From: Spirochaetales bacterium
Lineage (GTDB): Bacteria > Spirochaetota > Spirochaetia > DTKZ01
Direction: 5' to 3'
NCBI GenBank assembly: GCA_031280945.1
Contig: JAITGB010000226.1
Location: 1 to 13,546, forward strand
DNA length: 13,546 nucleotides
Under the pieces are notes generated by a model. That model was not told the DNA's origin. It saw only the letters and a program-made list of their open reading frames with translations, and ran no database searches. The position numbers and the translations under genes were made by a program. This document shows, one piece after another, positions 1 through 7,400 of the stretch. Each line of letters opens with the position of its first letter. Position 1 is the first letter of the stretch.

Positions 1-39
1 CGGGGCGGCCGCTGGGGACTGCCCGTGGGGGCCACGCCG

Positions 40-149
40 CCTTCGCCCCCAACCAATCCGTTGCGCGCCCTCTACCCCGGGGGTTTTTTGCTCCAAAAAA
101 CCCCACGGCGCACAGTTCCTTCGGCCCCCTTCAATCCATTGGTTTTGCG
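40..149 (+). repeat. imperfect direct repeat, two copies (40-65 and 118-149)
   Basis: Both copies begin CCTTCG, continue with a C-run, then CAATCC followed by TTG after one base, and end TTGCG. The second copy has a few extra bases. They flank the 80-104 hairpin. The arrangement suggests a composite repeat unit rather than unique coding sequence. Confidence 0.45.
80..104. repeat. perfect 11-bp hairpin
   Basis: GGGGTTTTTTG (80-90) and CAAAAAACCCC (94-104) are exact reverse complements around a 3-nt loop, CTC. The stem is half A/T and no T-run follows on either strand, so it is not a standard intrinsic terminator. It looks like part of a repeat element. Confidence 0.75.
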
Positions 150-154
150 TCTTT

Positions 155-176
155 CCGGTTTGCCCCGGCGAACCGG
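155..176. repeat. near-perfect hairpin
   Basis: CCGGTT (155-160) pairs exactly with AACCGG (171-176). Pairing continues inward through TGC/GCG with one G-T wobble. It is the second of three hairpins in the leader. Confidence 0.6.
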
Positions 177-195
177 TAGAATCGAAGCAAAACCC

Positions 196-1356
196 TTGCG
201 CCCCAGGGCCCGTCCGCGCTTCGCGCGGACAGCTTCAGGTTTCCTCGCCCTTGCGCTTTTTTGCGTCCTTTCTGTTCTTCCGGGCTGCGGCGGGGTCGAG
301 CCTATTGTATGGAAGCTGGGCAAACCCTTCGCAAAGGAAAACATCAAAATAGGAATTCTCTATCCCAACGAAATCACCAAGAACTCCCGCTACGACTACG
401 AACATTACCTGGGAACACTGGAGATGCAGGCGAACCTTGAACTGTCCGACTCGCAGATTATCCGCAAGGTGAACGTTTTTGACGATGAGCCGGGAATCAT
501 CGAGGCCGCCATGAGGGACTGCATAGAAGAGGGCGCCAACATTATCCTCGCCGCGAGCTGGGGATATATGAACGTGTGCGAAAAACTCGCGGAAGAATTT
601 CCCCACGTAATTTTCGCCCACGCCACGGGCTACAAAAGCAACCGGAACAATTTTACGAATTATTCAGCCAGGATGTACCAGGCGCGTTACCTCGCCGGCA
701 TCGCCGCGGGGCTGAAAACCGAAACCGGAAAAATCGGCTACGTCGCCGCGATGGGCAAGGAAAACAGCGAAGTAACAGGAGGCATAAACGCCTTCGCCAT
801 AGGCGTCGAAAAGGTAAACCCCCGCGCGCGCGTGTACGTCAAGTTTACCTACAGTTGGTTTGACCCCATGGGGGAGACAGAGGCCGCCGCCTTCCTCGCG
901 GCTTCGGGCTGCGATGTCATCACCCAGCACTGCAACACGCCTGCCCCGCAGCTTGCGGCGGAGAAAGCGGGCGTATGGGGCATAGGCTTTAACAGCGACA
1001 TGAGCGGGGACGCCCCCGGAGCCGTTATTACATCGGTTGTTCCGCGCTGGGGAGTGGTTTATACGCGCTTTGTGAGGAGCGTTATAGACGGCTCGTTCAG
1101 GCCCGTCCCGCATTTTTGGGGCCTCAAGGAAGGAGCCGTTGACCTCACGCCCCTCAACGAAAAGCTCGCCGCTACAGGAACATTTTTGAAACTCGCCGAA
1201 GAGAGGGCGCGCATTATGTACAGGGGGTTTAATGTTTTTGACGGAACGCTTTACACAAACGACGGCAAAACCGTGGGCAAGGAAGGTTCAACGCTTTCCG
1301 ATGAGCTCATTCTGGGCGGCATGAACTGGTATTACAGGAACGTTACCGAACTATGA
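196..1356 (+). CDS. BMP-family (PnrA/TmpC-like) periplasmic substrate-binding lipoprotein
   Basis: Probable membrane-anchored periplasmic ligand-binding protein of the basic membrane protein family, whose known members bind nucleosides or other small molecules for ABC transport. From the proposed TTG start, residues 2-14 are basic, residues 16-28 form a hydrophobic core, and LPGC gives a relaxed lipobox with Cys at residue 31 (codon 286-288). The mature part shows the two-lobed family pattern: KIGILYPN near the start of lobe 1, AASWGYMN, IFAHATGY, the stretch YQARYLAGIAAGL, GKIGYVAAMG at the lobe crossover, YSWFDP, DVITQH and IGFNSDMS. The start is uncertain. GTG at 25 is in frame and the frame is open to base 1, but that extra N-terminus is repeat DNA. 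TTG 196 has only a weak GAAG upstream. The stop overlaps the next gene's ATG as ATGA. No transporter ATPase or permease follows; three sensor kinases do, which suggests a sensory role. The ligand cannot be read from sequence. Confidence 0.85.
   Translation: MRPRARPRFARTASGFLALALFCVLSVLPGCGGVEPIVWKLGKPFAKENIKIGILYPNEITKNSRYDYEHYLGTLEMQANLELSDSQIIRKVNVFDDEPGIIEAAMRDCIEEGANIILAASWGYMNVCEKLAEEFPHVIFAHATGYKSNRNNFTNYSARMYQARYLAGIAAGLKTETGKIGYVAAMGKENSEVTGGINAFAIGVEKVNPRARVYVKFTYSWFDPMGETEAAAFLAASGCDVITQHCNTPAPQLAAEKAGVWGIGFNSDMSGDAPGAVITSVVPRWGVVYTRFVRSVIDGSFRPVPHFWGLKEGAVDLTPLNEKLAATGTFLKLAEERARIMYRGFNVFDGTLYTNDGKTVGKEGSTLSDELILGGMNWYYRNVTEL
212..230. repeat. perfect 8-bp GC-rich hairpin directly before the signal-peptide core
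   Basis: GTCCGCGC (212-219) and GCGCGGAC (223-230) are exact reverse complements with the loop TTC. In the lipoprotein frame the hairpin encodes the basic stretch just before the hydrophobic core. If translation starts at 196, the hairpin lies in codons 6-12 and could hinder early elongation. If the true start was lost, it may mark the edge of an inserted repeat. Confidence 0.7.
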
Positions 1357-4300
1357 AAAACAAAGTGAGCATTCCACAAGCAGTACGGCGCAATTATCTC
1401 CAGCTTCTTTTTGTATTTACGGCGTTTCTCCTCATGATATGCGTGGCGTATTTTTCTCTGGGCCGGATTTTGCGGGGGCGGCTTCTCGCCGGAGCGAACG
1501 AGATTCTCTATACGGCGGAGGCGAACATCAAAGCGGGCCTTTCGGAGGCGGATGTTACCCTCCTTAATTCCTACCACGTAGTGCGGGGAATGCTCCTGCG
1601 GGATGCTCCCCAGAGCGAAATCCTGGAGTACCTCATTCAGACAACAGACTGGATGAGGCTGCGGGACGGCGGCCTTTTGGGTTTTTATGGAATCTACGGC
1701 TACATACGGGGAGAGTTTATTGACAGCCTGGAACTTAACCCTGGGCCCGATTATATTCCCCAGAGGCGCCCGTGGTATCAGACAGCGGTACGCAACGAAA
1801 AATCCGTTGCCTACACCGCTCCCTACGTTGATGCCCGCACAGGAGATACGATTCTCTCCGGCGTGAGGAACGTTACAATGCCCTCCGGCGATATTGAAGG
1901 AATCCTTGCCGTTGACATCAACATAGGCTGGATTGAAGAGTACGTGGGCTCTCTCGCCCTTGCGCCGGGAGGCTTCGGCGTTCTTTTGAGCCAGAACATG
2001 AGCATTATGACCTGGCCGGGGAGAAAGAATATAGGCCTGCAGCTTCACGAGATTGGCGGCGGATACGAAGAGGTTGCGCGGATTCTCCGCAAAAACAGGG
2101 AAGTCTCCGAGATGCGTATTATCGATGCTGAGGGAAACAAGCTGATTGTTTTTTTCCGCCGCCTTGCGAGCGGCTGGTATGTGGGAATCGTAACGCCCTA
2201 TTCGGAGTTCTACTACGACCTTAATCTGTCGGCCCTCATATTAACCTTCCTCGGATTTTTTCTTTCCCTGGGGCTGTGTTATATTCTTCTGCGCCTCTCC
2301 GCCGCCAAGCTGCGCGCTGACGAGGAGAGTAAATCCAAATCCTCGTTTCTCGCGCGCATGAGCCACGAAATCCGCACCCCCATGAACGCCATTATCGGAA
2401 TGTCGGAGCTTGCTCTGCGGGAGAAACTCCCTGACGATGCGCGCGAGTACACCCTGGGTATCAAACAGGCGGGGGCGAACCTCCTCTCCATTATCAACGA
2501 CATTCTTGATTTTTCCAAAATCGAGGCGGGAAAGCTCGAAATCGTTCCGGCGGGGTATATGCTCTCTTCCCTCATCAACGATGCGGTGAGCATTATTCGT
2601 ATGCGGCTTCTGGAAAAACCCATACGTTTTTACACGAACATTGACTCGCGCCTTCCCAACAATCTCGTGGGCGATGAAGCGCGCCTGCGGCAGATTCTTC
2701 TTAACCTTTTGGGCAACGCCGTAAAATATACGGAAAAAGGGTTTATCTCTGTAACCATTACAGCGGACGGGGAGAAGCCCCCCGGAGGCGTTACCCTCAA
2801 AATGACTGTGGCCGACTCTGGTTTCGGCATCAAGGCCGAAGACCTGCCGCGTCTTTTCGGCGAGTTCAGCCAGGTCGATATGGCGAAGAACAAAGGCATA
2901 GAGGGTACGGGGCTGGGACTTGCCATCACAAAACGGCTCTGCGCTGCTATGGGCGGGAACATTACCGTGGAGAGCGAATACGGCAAGGGCAGCGTTTTTA
3001 CCGTTCTGATTCCTCAGGGTGTGGCCTCCCGTGAACCTTTCGCCGTGATTGACGCTGCGGAAACGAAAAAGGTTCTCGTATACGAAAGGCGGGATGTCTA
3101 CGCCCAGTCCATGCTGTGGTCCCTTGCAAACCTGGGCGTTCCCCACAGGCTTGTAACCGAACAGGAACAATTTGCCGGGGCGCTCCGTGAGGGAGACTGG
3201 TTCTACCTGTTTTCCGGCTACGGCCTGTACGAGCTTATTCAGCCTGTTCTGGAAAAGCTGGACAAAAAACCGCCCCTTGCCCTCATGGTAGAGTGGGGGG
3301 TCGAAGCCTATATTCCGGGTGTGAGCTTTTTATCCCTGCCCGTGCAGGCCCTCTCCATAGCGGACGTTTTAAGCGGCGCCGGAAAAGTGGAGCGCAGGCT
3401 CTTTGCGAAAGACTCAAAAACTTTTACCGGAACGCGCTTTACGGTGTCCTCCGCGCGGCTTCTCGTTGTGGACGACATTGCCACCAACCTCAAAGTGGCC
3501 GAGGGGCTTCTCGCGCCCTACAAGGCGCGGGTTGACCTGTGCCAGAGCGGACGCGAGGCCATAGAATGTGTCAAACGCACGGAGTACGACCTCGTTTTTA
3601 TGGACCACATGATGCCGGAGATGGACGGGGTTGAGGCTGTCGCCAAAATACGCTCCCTGGAGGGAGGGCGTTTCCGCGCGCTTCCTGTTATAGCTCTTAC
3701 CGCCAATGCGGTCTCCGGCATGAAAGAGATGTTTCTGGAGCAGGGTTTCAGCGATTTTCTCGCCAAACCCATAGATGTCGGCAAGCTGGACGATATTATG
3801 GGAAAGTGGATTCCCCGCGAAAAGCGCGAAAACTCAGAGCCGTCCCAATCCCAAAAGGAAGAGAGGCTAGGCGGGGATTCCGCCGGCCTCGTAATTCCCG
3901 GCATTGATACAACGAGGGGCCTTGCCATGACGGGCGGAACCCTTTCCTCCTACCGCCAGGTTCTTGCCCTGTTCCGCAAGGACGCGGAAGAGCGCATAGA
4001 GCTTTTGAAGAATCCTCCCGCCCCGGATGCTCTTCCGGCCTTTGTTACCCAGGTACACGCCCTAAAGAGCGCCGCGGCCTCCATAGGCGCGGCTGATATT
4101 TCCGCGGCTGCCGCTAGTCTAGAAGCTGCGGGCAGGCAAGCCGATGTACGCGCCATTCAGGAAAAACTTCCGGCCTTTGTTTCCGGCCTTGCGGCCCTTG
4201 TTGAAACACTCGGCTCTGCCCTGGAGGAGCCTTCCGCCAAGCCGGATGCCCCTGCCGCTAGACCGGAAACTCCCGGCCGCGTCCTTGCGCTTTTCCGCGA

Positions 4301-4490
4301 ACTCGAAGAAGCTCTTGAAGCGCAAAACGTTCCCGGCATAGACCGCCTCCTTGAAGAGCTTTCCCGCGAGAACATGAGCCCTTCCCTGCGCGGCGTTCTT
4401 GACGCTGTTTCCGATGAAATTCTTGTAACGGAATTTGCGAAAGCCTCTCTCCTCATAAAAGAAATGACGAAGGAGACTACAGCCCAATGA
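1353..4490 (+). CDS. transmembrane dCache hybrid histidine kinase with receiver and Hpt (HK1)
   Basis: A 1045-aa phosphorelay sensor. Order: TM1 (about 15-36); periplasmic dCache domain (about 40-285) with the family signature RPWY, then PYVDARTG and GILAVDI; TM2 (about 291-314); HisKA with H-box MSHEIRTPMN and phosphoacceptor His338; HATPase_c with an N-box, G1 DSGFGI (about 488-493) and G2 GTGLGLAI (about 517-524); a degenerate receiver (about 570-690) without the acidic residues; a true receiver (about 704-820) with Asp707/708, phosphoacceptor Asp751 in FMDHMMPEMDG and Lys805; an Hpt domain with His902 in VHALKSAAASIGA; and a helical tail of about 70 aa. All catalytic residues are present, so a full His-Asp-His relay should be possible. 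ATG 1353 overlaps the lipoprotein stop by 4 nt, so translation is probably coupled; the local ribosome-binding site is weak. No output domain is present. The stimulus is unknown, possibly the BMP lipoprotein. Confidence 0.95.
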   Translation: MKNKVSIPQAVRRNYLQLLFVFTAFLLMICVAYFSLGRILRGRLLAGANEILYTAEANIKAGLSEADVTLLNSYHVVRGMLLRDAPQSEILEYLIQTTDWMRLRDGGLLGFYGIYGYIRGEFIDSLELNPGPDYIPQRRPWYQTAVRNEKSVAYTAPYVDARTGDTILSGVRNVTMPSGDIEGILAVDINIGWIEEYVGSLALAPGGFGVLLSQNMSIMTWPGRKNIGLQLHEIGGGYEEVARILRKNREVSEMRIIDAEGNKLIVFFRRLASGWYVGIVTPYSEFYYDLNLSALILTFLGFFLSLGLCYILLRLSAAKLRADEESKSKSSFLARMSHEIRTPMNAIIGMSELALREKLPDDAREYTLGIKQAGANLLSIINDILDFSKIEAGKLEIVPAGYMLSSLINDAVSIIRMRLLEKPIRFYTNIDSRLPNNLVGDEARLRQILLNLLGNAVKYTEKGFISVTITADGEKPPGGVTLKMTVADSGFGIKAEDLPRLFGEFSQVDMAKNKGIEGTGLGLAITKRLCAAMGGNITVESEYGKGSVFTVLIPQGVASREPFAVIDAAETKKVLVYERRDVYAQSMLWSLANLGVPHRLVTEQEQFAGALREGDWFYLFSGYGLYELIQPVLEKLDKKPPLALMVEWGVEAYIPGVSFLSLPVQALSIADVLSGAGKVERRLFAKDSKTFTGTRFTVSSARLLVVDDIATNLKVAEGLLAPYKARVDLCQSGREAIECVKRTEYDLVFMDHMMPEMDGVEAVAKIRSLEGGRFRALPVIALTANAVSGMKEMFLEQGFSDFLAKPIDVGKLDDIMGKWIPREKRENSEPSQSQKEERLGGDSAGLVIPGIDTTRGLAMTGGTLSSYRQVLALFRKDAEERIELLKNPPAPDALPAFVTQVHALKSAAASIGAADISAAAASLEAAGRQADVRAIQEKLPAFVSGLAALVETLGSALEEPSAKPDAPAARPETPGRVLALFRELEEALEAQNVPGIDRLLEELSRENMSPSLRGVLDAVSDEILVTEFAKASLLIKEMTKETTAQ
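2358..2413 (+). repeat. H-box DNA repeat, copy in HK1
   Basis: This 56-nt block encodes the phosphoacceptor helix and differs from 7991-8046 at a single base. Related but less similar copies occur at the other two H-boxes (from about 5522 and 11937). It is a possible site for homologous recombination between the kinase genes. Confidence 0.8.
4471..4475 (+). promoter_or_regulatory. ribosome-binding site of HK2
   Basis: AGGAG lies 11 nt before the ATG at 4487 and inside the last codons of HK1. Together with the ATGA overlap it supports the 4487 start and coupled translation. Confidence 0.6.
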
Positions 4491-7400
4491 AGCTCAAAAC
4501 GGTTTTTCGCAAGAATTGCAGCTCTTTCATTTTCGTCATTGCCGCTTTTATTATTATGATAGCGGTGAGCTTTCTCTCGCGCCGCGACATAACAATCCGG
4601 CATCTCAAGAACAGCGCCGAGGAATCCCTGCGCACAGTGGAGGCCAACCTCAAGGTGAGCCTGCACGAACCGGAGGCTACGCTCGCGGGTTCGGTTTTTA
4701 CCGTGCGCGACCTCATCGTCCGAAAAGAGGCTTCACAGGAAGATATTTTGCATTACCTCACGCGGCTTACCGAATGGCTGATGAAGAACGAAGAGAGGGT
4801 CTCAGGTCTTACCGGCATCTACGGATTTATCCGGGGAGAGTACCTCGATGGCTCAGGCTGGGTTCCGCCTCCTGATTATGTCCCCGCCCAGAGGCCCTGG
4901 TACAGGGAAGCCCAGGAGAGCGGCGGGGAAATCGCGGTAACAGAACCCTATATAGACGTACACACAGGCGAAGTCGTTATCTCGTACGCTCAGGAGATTT
5001 TTACCGCAAGCGGGGAGGAGGCTTCCGGCAAAAAAAACGCTTCCGAAACAAACGCCTCTCTGGGCGTAATCGCTCTTGACTTTACGCTTTCCAGGGTCTG
5101 CAAGTACATTGAATCCCTGCAGCAGTCCTACGGAGGACATGGCGTACTTTTGAGTAACTCCCTCCATATAGTGGCCTACCCCGACGCGGGGTTTTTGGGA
5201 AAGTCCGTGGGCGAAATTTCCCCGCAATTCGCGGAACTGGCCGGGGAACTTCAATCATCGGGAGACGTGTCGGCCCGCATCATAACGGGCGCCGAAGACA
5301 GGCAGATGATAGTCTTTTTCCGCCGCATTTTTAACGGCTGGTATGTGGGAATGTTCATCCCCACCGAAAACTTCTACGCCGATATGCACCGCGTGGACCT
5401 TATCATGCTCATTTTGGGAATTATCCTCATGGGAATGCTCGCGTATATGCTTCTGCGCCTGGCTGTGGCCAAGCTCCAGTCCGAAGAGGAAAGCATGCAC
5501 AAATCCTCCTTCCTCGCGCGCATGAGCCACGACATACGCACGCCCATGAACGCCATTATCGGCATGGGGGAGCTTGCCCTGCGCGAGGAAAGCGTACCGA
5601 AAATGGCGGAGTACGTGCAGGGCATCAAACAGGCGGGGCATAATCTTCTTTCTCTTATAAACGATATCCTTGATTTTTCCAAAATCGAAGCGGGCAATTT
5701 GCAGATAAACAGCGCCCCCTATTCCCTCGCCTCGCTTCTGAATGACGTGGTTACGGTCATTCAAATGCGCATCAGGGAAAAACCCGTTCTCTTTACCCTC
5801 AACGTTGACTCAGGTATTCCCGCTTTTCTTTCAGGCGATGAGCTTCGCCTCAGGCAGATTCTTCTTAATCTTCTTTCCAACGCCGCAAAGTATACGGAAA
5901 AAGGGTTTATCAACCTTGCGGTAACCTCGTCCTCTGCCCCCGCGGATGATTCCGCTTCGGGCGGGATTGTCCTTACCTTTGCCGTAGAAGATTCCGGCAT
6001 GGGCATAAAGAGCGCAGACCTTCCCGGCCTTTTCGGAAACTTTGTCCGCCTTGACAGGGAAAAAAATAAAAACGTCGAAGGAACGGGCCTGGGGCTCGCC
6101 ATTACGAAGAGCCTGTGTCTTGCCATGGGCGGAGACGTTACCGTGTCAAGCGAATACGGCAAAGGTTCGGTTTTTACAGCAGCCGTGCGCCAAAAAGTTG
6201 TCTCCCCCGAGGTTTTCGCCTCTGTCCAGAACGCGGAGGAGAAAGCCGTTCTCCTGTACGAAGAGAGGACTCCCGTGGCATGGTCCCTCAGGCGCTCTCT
6301 TGAAAACCTGGAGGTTCCCGTAACGCTTGCAGCGGACGCGGATGATTTTTTCGCAAAGCTGGGGACTCTTCCTTTTAGCTTTACGTCTTCACGCTTTTAC
6401 AGCGAAGCCGCTGCCCTCATACAGGAAAAATCCCTCCCCACGAGCCTTGTTCTTCTTGCCGAACCAGGGGAATGTGAGTTTCCCGATGCTCCCTCGCTCG
6501 TCCTGCCCGGATATGCGTCCACGATTGCCGCCGTACTCAACGGAAAGAAAACCGTGCAGAGCGGCGCTCAGGAAAAACGCGAAGCGCGTTTTATCGCGCC
6601 CGAAGCTCAAATTCTTGTTGTGGACGACATAGCCGTCAACCTCAAGGTAGCCGAAGGGCTTATGGCCCCCTACAGAATGAACATACACACCTCTCAGGGC
6701 GGACGCGAAGCCATCAAACTTATCAAAGCGAATTCCTACGACATTATTTTTATGGACCACATGATGCCCGATATGGACGGCATAGAGGCCACGCAAGCTA
6801 TCCGCTCTTTGGACGCAGCCCGCTTCCGCGAAGTTCCCATTATCGCGCTGACAGCCAACGCCGTTTCCGGCATGAAGGAAATGTTTCTGAAAAAAGGCTT
6901 TACCGATTACCTCAGTAAGCCCATAGAAATAAGCAGGCTCGACGAGGTTTTGGGAAAGTGGCTTCCCCCCGGCAAGAAAAAAACCTTCCGTCCCGCGGAA
7001 GCCGCGCCAAAAACCGAAGAACAGCCTGTTTTTGAAAAGCTCATCGCGTCTTCTCCCGCGTCCGGCGCGGGAGAAGACGCGCCCAAACCCGAAACCGCAT
7101 ACCAGCCCTGTTCGCCTTCCCCTGCCGCCGGAATCCCCTCCGCCTTTACAGGGAGCATAATGGAGAGCGCGGCCGTCTTTGCCCAGGACACAGAGAGCCC
7201 CGGCAGGGAGGAAAGCCCGTTACCTTCCAAAATTTTCAAACAGGGCCGCGCACAAGAAAAACACAGCGGCTGGGAGCATTTTCGCACCCATCTCACCTCG
7301 TCCCTGTTTTTTATCTCAGCGCTGCTTGTTCTCGTTATTTCCGTATTTGTTACTATCAGCATGAACAAAACTATCAAAATGGTAGAATCGGCAACCCAAA

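Larger units (their letters stand above)
1..230. repeat. hairpin-rich, repeat-like DNA upstream of and fused to the lipoprotein frame
   Basis: This stretch does not read like a gene. It holds three hairpins (80-104, 155-176, 212-230), a small inverted repeat (24-36, CGTGG/CCACG with a 3-nt loop) and an imperfect internal direct repeat (40-65 and 118-149). Translated in the frame of the downstream lipoprotein it is Pro/Arg/Leu-rich low-complexity sequence that no secreted protein would need. That frame is open from base 1, so a stop-free leader of unknown length enters the window. My inference is that it is an intergenic dispersed repeat that happens to be open in this frame. The alternative, a real N-terminal extension, is less likely because it would bury the signal peptide. 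Confidence 0.5.

Noticed and set aside
80..104. Hairpin considered as a rho-independent terminator of an upstream gene
   Set aside because: The stem is half A/T and no T-run follows on either strand. No upstream gene is visible.
1332..2048. Long open frame on the minus strand opposite the HK1 sensor
   Set aside because: It mirrors the strongly conserved HK1 coding frame, has no recognisable domain and no ribosome-binding site. It is explained by GC-rich codon use.
2241..3170. 309-codon minus-strand frame opposite the HK1 kinase core
   Set aside because: It is antisense to intact HisKA and HATPase motifs. Similar shadow frames recur opposite the other kinase cores (for example 7817-8326), as expected from shared codon use rather than from a gene.
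7046..7080. Linker palindrome considered as a rho-independent terminator
   Set aside because: The stem is strong, but the sequence after it lacks a T-run on both strands. Terminator function is not supported.
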